A DNA stretch of 34,540 nt from a bacterium (GCA_003354045.1 PIVZ01000004.1:1-34540), one strand, 5' to 3'. Shown: positions 26,045 to 34,540, counted from the stretch's first letter. Notes: generated by a model not told the origin, from the sequence alone. Translations and numbers: made by a program.

Positions 26045-27679
26045 TTACGACTCGTCGTCGGCCATGACGACGAGCCTGCGCCCGCTAACGGGATCGACGA
26101 CTTCGCCGAGCAGCCGGAAGCCTTGCTGCTCTCGGTTGCCGATCGCCCGATGATCTCGCGCCTCGGCGACCGCGAACAGCGTGCGCCCGGACGCGGCATG
26201 ACTGGCTATGGTGTCTGCCGGCGGCACGGCAATTTGAAAGTTCCCGAGCATCTGCAAGTAGAGCCGCTCCTTGAAGCTCAGTCCGGGCCACACGATAAAG
26301 ATCCGTTCACTGCTGTTATAGCGGAGCCCGGAGTGTCCCCGGATCAGGGCAAGAGCTTCTTGCATTCCCGCCATGGGCTTCCACAACCGAATCATCGACG
26401 CGTTGTACTCGCCGCGCACCAAGGCATGGGTGTTGGCCGCCATCAGAACCAGTGCGCCGGTCAACACGCCGATGCGTACTGTCGGCGATCGTGCCATCCG
26501 CCGCAGTCCTCCAAGGACGAAGGCGGCGTAACAAGGCACGGCGGTGAGCAGGTAACGCCCTTCGGGGAAGCTGAACGAAAACGCCAGCAAGTAGCTGCAG
26601 GCGGCGACGGTGCCGAACACTCGCGTTGCCTCGTCCCGTTCGCGCAGCCCGGTCCACAGACCCACGAGCCCAAACGGCAGTAGCCCGAGCCAGACGAGGT
26701 GCGGAGCGTCCAGCGTCCAGACCTGGTCCTCGCGCGTCGGGTCTCCCAAGTCGTCTCTGCGAAAGTAGAAGTGCTGGTGAACGAGCTTGGTAGCCTTATC
26801 GATGAGCAGCGCCAGTTGCAGATGGTCCCAGGACACAGTGCGACGGGAACGCAGCGCCACGAACCGTGATGCCTGCGCCCGCAGACTTTCGTATGTCCTG
26901 CCTTGGCTCGTCGCCAGCCCGTAAGGAACCGCAATGTATATCAGCAATGCGATCGCCCCGGCTGCGTAGAGGTGCTTGTTCAAGAGCACCTGGCGGAGCA
27001 TGCCGCGACGCCACACCAGCCAGATAGCGACCAACGGCAGCGTCAGGATGGGTGCGTAGGGCACGAGCGCATAGTAGCCGGCGACGATGCCTGCGCCGTA
27101 GAGGTAGCGCGCAGCCCCCGAAGCGATGAAACGCACGATGAGAAGGACGGCCACCCAGTAGAGACAGAATGACACCAGGAAGTTCACGGGTCCGGTGCGG
27201 GCATAGAGGAGAAAGGGCGGGAGCGAGAACGTGAACGCAACGACGAATATCCCCTCCACGAGAGCGAGTCTGCGATTGCCGACAGCGACGAGTGCGGCGC
27301 AGAAACAGCCGCACAGGCCAAGCGCCAGCGAGACGACCCGTAGCATGATGCCGACCTCATCGGGCGGAAGGCGCAGGGCGGATTGTAGCCAACTCAGCGG
27401 TACCGCCACCGGGAGAAACTGCGCCGCCCAGAATCCACGGTAGCGGCTTTGGAAGTCCAAGGCGGGATTGAGACGATGGTCGAACTCGTCGTGAAACGTC
27501 ACATTGTTTACAAAGATTCCGAGGGTGGCCGAGTCGTAGTCGAGATATGGGGGATAGTTGTGCAGGTCGGTACAGGCGATCCAAACAGCGAGTAGGCAGG
27601 CACCGACGAGCACGGAGACCAGCCAGCGCGGGGGACGAGTCGATTTCTCGTCTACGGAGGAGTCGGTCGGATCTCCCAC
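26045..27679 (-). CDS. Multi-pass membrane protein, GT-C/PMT-like glycosyltransferase candidate
   Basis: 544 aa, many TM segments, TDLHNYPPYLDYDSATLGIFVNNVTFHDEFDHRLNPALDFQSRYRGF in the first loop; FPEGRYLLTAVPCYA. Confidence 0.65.
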   Translation of the reverse strand: MGDPTDSSVDEKSTRPPRWLVSVLVGACLLAVWIACTDLHNYPPYLDYDSATLGIFVNNVTFHDEFDHRLNPALDFQSRYRGFWAAQFLPVAVPLSWLQSALRLPPDEVGIMLRVVSLALGLCGCFCAALVAVGNRRLALVEGIFVVAFTFSLPPFLLYARTGPVNFLVSFCLYWVAVLLIVRFIASGAARYLYGAGIVAGYYALVPYAPILTLPLVAIWLVWRRGMLRQVLLNKHLYAAGAIALLIYIAVPYGLATSQGRTYESLRAQASRFVALRSRRTVSWDHLQLALLIDKATKLVHQHFYFRRDDLGDPTREDQVWTLDAPHLVWLGLLPFGLVGLWTGLRERDEATRVFGTVAACSYLLAFSFSFPEGRYLLTAVPCYAAFVLGGLRRMARSPTVRIGVLTGALVLMAANTHALVRGEYNASMIRLWKPMAGMQEALALIRGHSGLRYNSSERIFIVWPGLSFKERLYLQMLGNFQIAVPPADTIASHAASGRTLFAVAEARDHRAIGNREQQGFRLLGEVVDPVSGRRLVVMADDES

Positions 27680-27730
27680 GAGCGAGCTATAGAAGGAACG
27701 CTGGGAGCGAACAAGGTATGGGCTGCACCG

Positions 27731-28108
27731 CTAACAGATCGACGGCGGCGACGCCGCGCAGTGCCCCAGACTCCCCGCTTCGACGCCGGCTACGGTCCGT
27801 CGTCTGCGCTCCTCGTCCCTCAGGGCGGCTACCATGATGCTCACCTCGAGCATCTCCTGGCCAAGGATGATGAGGGCGAGAAAGACCATCCAGTCGGTCC
27901 CTGACATCCAGCCCAGGCCGAGAGCTATCGAGCAAAGCCCCGCGATCCCGGCACGGATGCCACGGGCCAGCCACAGCGCCCGCACGGGGTCGCGGTGGTG
28001 GCGGCATTGCCCGATCATTGCCAGGCCTCGAACGGTGATTCCCACGCCGAAAGCCATCAGCAAAGCAGCGGCATAGATTTGCCAGGGGGTGTCCAGGAAG
28101 GCATCCAT
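27731..28108 (-). CDS. Small integral membrane protein divergent from the TetR gene
   Basis: MDAFLDTPWQIYAAALLMAFGVGITVRGLAMIGQCRHHRDPVRALWLARGIRAGIAGLCSIALGLGWMSGTDWMVFLALIILGQEMLEVSIMVAALRDEERRR; RBS ggagag upstream. Confidence 0.7.
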   Translation of the reverse strand: MDAFLDTPWQIYAAALLMAFGVGITVRGLAMIGQCRHHRDPVRALWLARGIRAGIAGLCSIALGLGWMSGTDWMVFLALIILGQEMLEVSIMVAALRDEERRRRTVAGVEAGSLGHCAASPPSIC

Positions 28109-28216
28109 ATTGGCTCTCCTTTGGGCCAGGGCTCCCCGCTGCCGGCCGTTGTGCCCCATCCCTGAAGCCCAGGCCCAGTGCAGAGAAAAACACAGGCAGG
28201 GTTTGAATCAGGGGCT

Positions 28217-28264
28217 ACTGTCTATAACATACAGACAGTACGTATGTAACATACAGACGGTATG
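28217..28264. promoter_or_regulatory. Candidate TetR operator cluster
   Basis: ACTGTCT...AGACAGT (28217-28239), CATAC...GTATG (28228-28246), and CATAC-AGACG-GTATG (28250-28264); the TAACATACAGAC unit occurs twice as a direct repeat. Confidence 0.75.
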
Positions 28265-28873
28265 TCAGAAGTCAAGAGCCTCAAAGCCCAGAGATCCGAG
28301 CAGACCCGCGAGGCACTGCTTCGAGCAGGCCGAGAGCTGTTCGGTGAGAGGGGCTACAGCGGCACCGCAACCGAGGAGATAGTGCGCCGGGCCGGTGTTA
28401 CCCGTGGCGCCCTCTACCACCAGTTCCGTGACAAGCGTGACCTGTTCCTCGCCGTGTTCGAGGCCGTCGAGAGCGAGTTCGCGGCAAGCGTGGCCGGTCT
28501 CGTCGGCGCCACCACGGATCCCATCGAGTCTCTCATCCTGGGGTGTGACGCTTTCCTGGACGCCAGCCTCGATCCCACTGTGAGGCAGATCGTGCTGCTC
28601 GACGCGCCCTCGGTGGTGGGCTGGCGGACCTGGCGCGAAGTCGATGCGAAGTACGGGCTGGGGCTCGTGCGGGCGGTGCTCGAGGCCGCCATTGATCAAG
28701 GTCTCGTCGATGAGCAACCGGTAACGCCGCTGGCTCATCTCCTGCTCGGTGCCATGAGCGAGGCCGCCATGGTGGTGGCCCATGCCGACGACATCGCCAA
28801 GACCCGCGTCGAAGTAGGCGAGAGCTGCCACCGGCTGATCGAGTGCCTGCGTGTACGCAATTCCCGAACTTAA
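28262..28873 (+). CDS. TetR/AcrR family transcriptional regulator
   Basis: SEQTREALLRAGRELFGERGYSGTATEEIVRRAGVTRGALYHQFRDKRDLFLAVFEAVE HTH. Confidence 0.95.
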   Translation: MSEVKSLKAQRSEQTREALLRAGRELFGERGYSGTATEEIVRRAGVTRGALYHQFRDKRDLFLAVFEAVESEFAASVAGLVGATTDPIESLILGCDAFLDASLDPTVRQIVLLDAPSVVGWRTWREVDAKYGLGLVRAVLEAAIDQGLVDEQPVTPLAHLLLGAMSEAAMVVAHADDIAKTRVEVGESCHRLIECLRVRNSRT

Positions 28874-28939
28874 CCCGGCTTAGCGCCGCCGGTGGAACCA
28901 GGCCGCCGCTTTGTTCCGGAAGATACCGCTGCGCGCCGT

Positions 28940-30784
28940 CTAGATACCGCAAGCCGTCGAGGGTTCATCCTTGCCGACGCCGACGCGCAGGATGCTCAGC
29001 GCGTCGGTAGCCGTCGTGGTACCGTTGCCGTCGTTGTCGGAGGCCGGGTCGAACGGGAACTTACCGACGGCGATCCCCAGCGCAATCAGTGCGTCGGTCG
29101 CGGAGACCACGCAGTCACCGTTGAGTGCACCGCAGGGCAACATCACCTCGCTGCCCGGGCAGCTCAGCCGGTGCAAGCGGGCGCGCAGTTGGGTTGCAGT
29201 GAGTCCCACCCAGTTGGCGAGATCCAGGCGCGGCCGCTCGCGATCGATGGCCTCACCGAGCGCCCCGTTGGCCACCGCGCGCAAGGCGTCGAGGAACGCA
29301 TTGAGGTCGTCGACATGTACCTGGAAGATCGTCTGAAAGTCGGGGTGGTAGGCGCCGTCCGGGTCGGCCACGGATCGCAGAATCGTTTCCCAGCTCTTTA
29401 GCGCCGTGAGCGCGAGCGTCAAGATGTTGGGATCGGCCAGCGCGGCATCGACCATATTGGCGTTGTGCTCGTAGTAGAGCTCGACCGTACGGCGTCCTCC
29501 GCGGGTCTCCGGTAAGGCGCGGTCGCGCAGGCGGTAGGCGATGAAGTTGTCGAACAGCGGCCGCTCCGGTATCGGAATCGCCGCTCGCTGCCGCGGAAAG
29601 AAAAAGTCATAGAAGGGACAGACTTCGCCCGTAATGAACTCGAGGAAGCAGCATAGATCGGAATGCCTCTGGTGGATGTTGCACAGATTTGCTTGGACCA
29701 TCGTGCATAACTTGCAGTCGATGCCGTCCTGCGGACGCCTGCGCCGTCCTATAGTGGAGATGAGGCCGACCTCCTGGTAGATGTCGGTCATGGGATCGGT
29801 TCCGTCCACGACTCGCACAGCAAACGTCGCGTTTTTCTCCGCGCCGCCGCCGTCCACATTGCCAAGCGGGAAGGTGCACGTGCTGCCTGCGCTGACATCG
29901 GGATCGCACGCCCAGCCCGGCGTGCTGTCGTCATCGGAGAAGGTAGTATGCTCGGGTACTATGTTTTCGAGAGAAAGCCCGCTTATCGGGCCGCCTTCGT
30001 TTACCAGCCGTATCGCGTAGGGAATCACAGGGTCGTCGCCCCACTCGTGGCCTCCGTCGCTGCCGTGAAGGCGCAGATCGGCCGGATTCGCCGTACAGGT
30101 GGGGTCGGTGGTGTCGAAGGTGAGAACCCGGAAATTATCCACTCCCACGGCAACCGAACGTGCGCCATCGGTGGCCGTGTTCGATACCGAGGTTCGGAAA
30201 CCGAAGAACATCATCTCTCCCGAGGCCGAGAAGTCGGGCTGGAGTTGATTATCGTTCTCGAAGTCCTCCGGGTGCAGGCAGCGCGTCGCCGTACCCTCAA
30301 CCGTCCAGTCGGCAGAGCAGCAGCCGGCCAGGTTCACCGAGAAGATCTCTCCGTCCTGAAAGACCAAGAAGTCGTGCCCGAGCTCTATGCGGTCGAGATT
30401 GTCGGAGACCTCGCGGTGATCGATGGTGACCACCAATCCACCGAGTGGCTCCCCGGCGCTCGGATTGTAGACGCCGCCAAAGTAGCGGTGAGTGGCGCTA
30501 AGCTTGCCGGCCGTGGGCAGCTCGAAGCTCATCCAGCGGAAGCCGTTCGGGTTGCCGGTCACGGGCTGTCGCTCGGCGGTATAGCTCTCGCCGGCCCCGG
30601 AGTCGGTGACCACGGTCTCCCACAGCCCTTCGAGCATCTCCGTGTCCAGATAGATCAAGGGGTCGTTTTGCGCGGCGGCCGGCGAGGGCAACAGCAGGGC
30701 TGCCACTAACAATGTCTTGGCCACGCACCGCGTGGATATCGGCTGGCAAAGTTCTCTACGGACCCACCGATTAGCTCGACACAT
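28940..30784 (-). CDS. Secreted protein with DUF11-like region and C-terminal dockerin-like repeat pair
   Basis: Signal peptide TLLVAALLLPSPAAAQ; GPISGLSLENIVPEHTTFSDDDSTPGWACDPDVSAGSTCTFPLGNVDGGG; C-terminus GDCVVSATDALIALGIAVGKFPFDPASDNDGNGTTTATDALSILRVGVGK. Start at 30784 with GGGGAGG RBS. Confidence 0.8.
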   Translation of the reverse strand: MCRANRWVRRELCQPISTRCVAKTLLVAALLLPSPAAAQNDPLIYLDTEMLEGLWETVVTDSGAGESYTAERQPVTGNPNGFRWMSFELPTAGKLSATHRYFGGVYNPSAGEPLGGLVVTIDHREVSDNLDRIELGHDFLVFQDGEIFSVNLAGCCSADWTVEGTATRCLHPEDFENDNQLQPDFSASGEMMFFGFRTSVSNTATDGARSVAVGVDNFRVLTFDTTDPTCTANPADLRLHGSDGGHEWGDDPVIPYAIRLVNEGGPISGLSLENIVPEHTTFSDDDSTPGWACDPDVSAGSTCTFPLGNVDGGGAEKNATFAVRVVDGTDPMTDIYQEVGLISTIGRRRRPQDGIDCKLCTMVQANLCNIHQRHSDLCCFLEFITGEVCPFYDFFFPRQRAAIPIPERPLFDNFIAYRLRDRALPETRGGRRTVELYYEHNANMVDAALADPNILTLALTALKSWETILRSVADPDGAYHPDFQTIFQVHVDDLNAFLDALRAVANGALGEAIDRERPRLDLANWVGLTATQLRARLHRLSCPGSEVMLPCGALNGDCVVSATDALIALGIAVGKFPFDPASDNDGNGTTTATDALSILRVGVGKDEPSTACGI

Positions 30785-30840
30785 TGCACACCTCCCCGCG
30801 CGTAGTGCTAACTGCCACGCGCTACCGCAGTGCAACCAGG

Positions 30841-30911
30841 GCTTCCAGGCGCACCATAGCACGCTGGAAGCACCTATTTGCAAACGCCCCGCCATGCTCG
30901 GCAGGCGTTTG
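30841..30911. repeat. Two consecutive inverted repeats, each with 8-bp arms and a 15-nt spacer
   Basis: GCTTCCAG (30841-30848)/CTGGAAGC (30864-30871) and CAAACGCC (30881-30888)/GGCGTTTG (30904-30911). Confidence 0.65.
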
Positions 30912-30917
30912 TACGGC

Positions 30918-31195
30918 TCAGCCCAGTAATCGGAGTTTGCCGTGACGCGCGTAGGGACCGAAGTCGGCATCACGCGTGATCAGCGGAACGTCGTGGTCCA
31001 GGCAACTTTGTGCGATGAGCGTGTCGGTAGGGATTACGATCATCGAGTGTCGCCGCGCAAGGCTGCCAGGTCGAGACCAAGGTCCACCTTGCCGCGTAGC
31101 TCGCGCAGCCTCGCGTAGGCGCGGCGCGCCGCCACCAATCTCAACCCCTCCCGTACAGTCTCCGTAACACACTTGCCGGTGGCCTTTTGCGCATC
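30918..31195 (-). pseudogene. Degraded vapBC type II toxin-antitoxin remnant
   Basis: Minus strand LLADAQKATGKCVTETVREGLRLVAARRAYARLRELRGKVDLGLDLAALRGDTR* (VapB-like, with in-frame TAA just after an ATGATG) overlapping ATG of MIVIPTDTLIAQSCLDHDVPLITRDADFGPYARHGKLRLLG*, which has only the C-terminal part of a PIN-domain VapC. Confidence 0.7.
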
Positions 31196-31238
31196 GGCGA
31201 GCAGGTGCAGTTACATCATCCAGGCCGGAATTGCCGGC

Positions 31239-31979
31239 TCAGGAATTGTCGGCGCGTACGGCCAGGCCGGCATCCGAGAAGCGCGGCTCGTAGCTCGGGG
31301 CGGGATCGAGCCGGAAACGGCGGCGTAGCTCTTCCACCGGTTCGGCAAGGAGGTCTTCCCAACACACCGCGGGTAGGAACGTGGCGCGCCGCCCGCGGCG
31401 GTAACCTTCCCACATCAGCTTCGGAGCTTGTCGCACGCCCTCGCGCCACATCTTCAGAGCGGCCATCAAGACGATGAACGCAAGCCCCGGGTTACGCGCC
31501 TGCGCGTAGGTGAACGCAAGCAACGCGCCCTCGCCGATCATGTCGCGTTCGTAGCCGCACACCACGTGCCACAGGTCGTGCATGTCGCGCATGCGCGCGC
31601 TGAGGACGGAGGCACGCTCGTCGAGGAAGACGACGCTGTCGTCGTCTCTCTCGCTGGCCTCGACCAGGCCGGCGGCGTCGATCTGCTCATCGTCGAGGTA
31701 GCGGGCGTACTCGCGTCCGAGGGTTTCCTCAGGCAGCGTACGTAGGCGCTCTAGGTTGGAAAGCTCATCAAGCAAGGACCGCTCTTGCTCGAGGATGCGC
31801 CGGCCGTCGGGGGTCGACATCACGCGCTGGAAAAGGCGCTCGAAGCTGTCGCCGGAAAGCGCGCGCAGAATTTCGAAAACCAACGGTGTGTCGTCGGGGT
31901 TGGCGAGCAGCTTGCGCATGGCGCGAACTGCCTGCAGCGGCTGCATGGCGCGGCGCTTCGTTCCTCTCGTGGCGGTCAT
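31239..31979 (-). CDS. Coq4 family protein
   Basis: HDLWHVVCGYERDMIGEGALLAFTYAQARNPGLAFIVLMA matches the HDxxHxxxGYxxDxxGE metal motif; start chosen at 31979. Confidence 0.85.
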   Translation of the reverse strand: MTATRGTKRRAMQPLQAVRAMRKLLANPDDTPLVFEILRALSGDSFERLFQRVMSTPDGRRILEQERSLLDELSNLERLRTLPEETLGREYARYLDDEQIDAAGLVEASERDDDSVVFLDERASVLSARMRDMHDLWHVVCGYERDMIGEGALLAFTYAQARNPGLAFIVLMAALKMWREGVRQAPKLMWEGYRRGRRATFLPAVCWEDLLAEPVEELRRRFRLDPAPSYEPRFSDAGLAVRADNS

Positions 31980-32271
31980 GGGTCGGGCAACTGCATTCTT
32001 CCGCGGCGTGCTGGCGCGGTCAAAGGCCGGGCGGCCCCGGACAAGCTGGCCACGCGCGAGCCGAGCCTGTGCATCCCTGCCTGGAGCATGCTGAGCCGGC
32101 ACAAACTGGCCTCGTGCCCACCGATCCCGCGCAGGGTGGCGCGTGCGTGCCCCCCGGACGCTTGACAAGACCGCCGTTGGCGCGCTTTTGTGCGGCTCGT
32201 CGCCGGGCGTGCTGGGAGGCCGCAGATGAAACGCCCGACACAGATTGGAAGCCGCTGGACGGAGAGACCGG

Positions 32272-32946
32272 ATGAAAGCCTTGATTCATATAGTCCCACG
32301 CGGGGGGGCTGAGAACGCGTTCGAGAGCCGTATTCGCGAGGTGGCGAACGCGCTGCGCGAGAAGCTCGAAGGGCCTGGGGCCGAAGTGAACGTGATGCTT
32401 CGCCTCAGGGAGGATCCCTTCGGACCTCGCACACCCCATCGCGGCGCCTTGGAGATCACTGGAGAGACGGTGAGTCTACAAGTAGTAGAGTCCGCGGTCG
32501 CCGGCATCGGCGACTTTCTGGAAGAGATGGCGCACCCCGATCTCTCAACGATGCTGGTTGGCGAAGACGTGGCGTTCTTGCCTGCGGATTGTGCTCCCGT
32601 CCGCTATCAGTACCTGATGCGGCGCAATGCGAGCTTCGACCACGATGCCTACCTGAAGCGCTACAGGGAGATCCACTCCCAGTTCGGGATGAGGGTGCCG
32701 GGAATCGTGGGCTACGTTCAGTTCCACGTTGACCCGCACGCCTCCCAGCGGCTGGCCGAGCGCTATGGGCTCGGCGTGTGGGACGTGGACAGCGTCTCCG
32801 AGCTCCACCTGGAGTCGCTCGATACCTTCCTGGCCGCGGTCGCCGAGTCGCCGGTGGGCGCGGAGGCCGCGGCGGATGAGGAAGTCTTCGTGGACCGCGC
32901 CAACTCCTACGATTTCTGCTCTACCGTCGAAAGGACCGGCCGATGA
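32272..32946 (+). CDS. EthD-domain-like protein
   Basis: MKALIHIVPRGGAENAFESRIREVANALREKLEGPGAEVNVMLRL...VRYQYLMRRNASFDHDAYLKRYREIHSQFGMRVPGIVGYVQFHVD; ATGA overlap with next gene. Confidence 0.8.
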   Translation: MKALIHIVPRGGAENAFESRIREVANALREKLEGPGAEVNVMLRLREDPFGPRTPHRGALEITGETVSLQVVESAVAGIGDFLEEMAHPDLSTMLVGEDVAFLPADCAPVRYQYLMRRNASFDHDAYLKRYREIHSQFGMRVPGIVGYVQFHVDPHASQRLAERYGLGVWDVDSVSELHLESLDTFLAAVAESPVGAEAAADEEVFVDRANSYDFCSTVERTGR

Positions 32947-33965
32947 AGATAGACGGATCTCTCATTGCCATCGATTTCAGCCGCGTGGCCGAGCAGGCGC
33001 GCGAGTACGAGGAGCTCGGTTACGATGGGCTCTTCACCTTCGAAGGTCCCACCGAGCCGTTTACTCCATTGATGCTCGCGGTCGAGCACACCAGCCGAAT
33101 CGAGCTTGCCACCGGCGTGGCGATAGCGTTCGCGCGAAACCCGATGATATTGGCACAGCTCGCACACGAGTTGCAGGTGTACTCACGGGGTCGCTTCATC
33201 CTCGGCCTGGGCTCGCAGATCAAGCCCCACATCGAGCGGCGCTTCAGCGCCACATGGTCGCATCCCACGGCGCGCATGCGCGAGTTGATCCTGGCCCTGC
33301 GCGCGATCTGGGAGTGCTGGGACGGTGATGGCAAGCTGGACTTTCGCGGCCGCTTCTACACGCACACGTTGATGACACCGATCTTCAACCCGGGGCCCAA
33401 CCCATACGGTAAGATCCCGGTGTTTCTCGGCGCCGTCGGCACGAAGATGACCGAGGTCGCAGGCGAGGTCGCCGACGGCGTGCTCGTACATCCGTTCGGC
33501 ACCCCCGGTTCATTCGAGAAGGTGACGCGTCCCGCTCTCGCAACCGGTGCCGCCCGCGCCGGCCGTAAACCCGAGGACGTCGCAATTGCCTGTCAGGCGA
33601 TGATCGTGACCGGCGCCGACGAGGACGAGTATCAAACAGCGCGTTTGGTAACGCGCCAGCAGATCGCCTTCTATGGATCGACACCTGCCTATCGATGCGT
33701 GCTCGATGCCGAGGGCTGGGGTGACCTGCACGGCGAGCTGCACCGGCTCTCGAAACAGGGACGCTGGACGGAGATGAGCGATCTCATAAGCGACGAGATC
33801 CTCGAAGCCATAGCCGTGTGCGGCGAGCCGAAACAGGTCGCCGCTCGGTTGGAAGCCCGTTACCGCGGCGTGGCCGACCGCCTCGGCTTCTCCATCTACT
33901 ACCCGCTCAAAAGCGAGTGCATAGCCGAAATCCTCGCCACGCTGCCACGCGAAGCCGCTATCTAG
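32943..33965 (+). CDS. LLM class (F420-dependent-like) oxidoreductase
   Basis: EQAREYEELGYDGLFTFEGPTEPFTPLMLAVEHTSRIELATGVAIAFARNPMILAQLAHELQVYSRGRFILGLGSQIKPHIERRFSATWSHPTARMREL. Confidence 0.93.
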   Translation: MKIDGSLIAIDFSRVAEQAREYEELGYDGLFTFEGPTEPFTPLMLAVEHTSRIELATGVAIAFARNPMILAQLAHELQVYSRGRFILGLGSQIKPHIERRFSATWSHPTARMRELILALRAIWECWDGDGKLDFRGRFYTHTLMTPIFNPGPNPYGKIPVFLGAVGTKMTEVAGEVADGVLVHPFGTPGSFEKVTRPALATGAARAGRKPEDVAIACQAMIVTGADEDEYQTARLVTRQQIAFYGSTPAYRCVLDAEGWGDLHGELHRLSKQGRWTEMSDLISDEILEAIAVCGEPKQVAARLEARYRGVADRLGFSIYYPLKSECIAEILATLPREAAI

Positions 33966-34456
33966 AGTTTTTCGGGCGGGCCTACGTCGAGGGCGAGGTG
34001 GCCCATCCAGGAGGCCATTAGCGGGCGGCGTGGTAGGCCGAGGCCGCGAAGCTCGTCGGCCACGGGGTGGTCGCCGAGACTGAGACTTCCGCCGCCGAGT
34101 TCTACCCCCATGTCCCGGTACTCGTGGTTGATGTAGGTGACGTGGGGGGCGCCTTCGTACAGTGAGTAGACGGCCGATGCACTACGAGGCTGGACTCGGT
34201 TCCCGCTCGCGCGAACCGAATAGCTCAGTACCTCCCGACCGTCCATCGACAATGTGAAAGTGGCGCGCTCACCGGCCACCTCGAAGTCGATCTCCTCGAT
34301 GGTCTTTGGCAGTCCCCACATCAGGACCCCGGCGTCATTGGCCAGCTTACTGGTAACCGGAAGCCTCCATATGTGGGTTGCGGCTCGGTCGCGGGCGATG
34401 TCCAGCCAGGTCCCGAGGTAGGGGATCGCACTGCTTCGCCCGTGCTTCTTCTTCAC
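33962..34456 (-). CDS. Acetoacetate decarboxylase-like protein, apparently N-terminally truncated at the right-end junction
   Basis: LANDAGVLMWGLPKTIEEIDFEVAGERATFTLSMDGREVL; lacks the expected N-terminal part; sequence composition changes at about 34455. Confidence 0.75.
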   Translation of the reverse strand: MKKKHGRSSAIPYLGTWLDIARDRAATHIWRLPVTSKLANDAGVLMWGLPKTIEEIDFEVAGERATFTLSMDGREVLSYSVRASGNRVQPRSASAVYSLYEGAPHVTYINHEYRDMGVELGGGSLSLGDHPVADELRGLGLPRRPLMASWMGHLALDVGPPEKL

Positions 34457-34490
34457 GTATAACTGGATTTGAAACAGGTATAAATTCCAT
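34450..34490 (-). other. Start of a low-GC gene (DegT/DnrJ/EryC1-aminotransferase-like N-terminus) cut by the composition junction
   Basis: Minus strand GGAGAGG-TTAT-ATG GAA TTT ATA CCT GTT TCA AAT CCA GTT ATA CGT GAA GAA GAA = MEFIPVSNPVIREEE; frame differs from the decarboxylase. Confidence 0.45.
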
Positions 34491-34540
34491 ATAACCTCTC
34501 CTACTTTCTATTTCTTAAATTGGGGAAAACTATTGAGCTT

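Noticed and set aside
31985-32168. N-terminal extension of the Coq4-like ORF (MSSVRGARTRHPARDRWARGQ...)
   Set aside because: Arg/Ala-rich and not Coq4-like; an internal ATG at 31979 is a better start.
1-34540. CRISPR arrays, rRNA or tRNA genes, transposases, prophage genes
   Set aside because: No regularly spaced direct repeats, no recognisable rRNA/tRNA stretches and no transposase/integrase-like translations were seen by eye; tRNA detection without a tool is limited.

Overview
GC-rich bacterial window, probably from an uncultured deltaproteobacterium-like lineage (inference from gene content only). It carries about 30 genes in short operons: an MBOAT acyltransferase/SGNH pair, three class III nucleotidyl cyclase proteins (two with TPR regions), a MATE exporter, split UxaA-type dehydratase subunits, a VTC/DUF4956-like/CotH cassette, an acyl-CoA dehydrogenase/SDR/reductase operon, a ferredoxin-like protein, a TetR regulator, a dockerin-like secreted protein, Coq4-like, EthD-like and F420-LLM-like proteins, and a truncated acetoacetate decarboxylase-like gene. 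The strongest finding is on the minus strand at 6551..7600. Two ORFs listed separately are one continuous frame interrupted only by a TGA at the redox-active position of a thioredoxin-like fold (YASW-[TGA]-GCRHDLPVWQEL). Starting 15 nt after that TGA is a perfect 6-bp hairpin, CCUGCC-GGUCU-GGCAGG, whose loop matches the apical GGUCU of the E. coli fdhF SECIS. I interpret this as an unannotated redoxin selenoprotein (Sec145) that also ends at an ordinary TGA. Other notable points are cyclase active-site variation, a palindromic operator over the TetR start codon, a decayed vapBC remnant, a long inverted repeat at 396-438, and an abrupt AT-rich junction at the right end that looks like a chimeric contig end or horizontal-transfer boundary.
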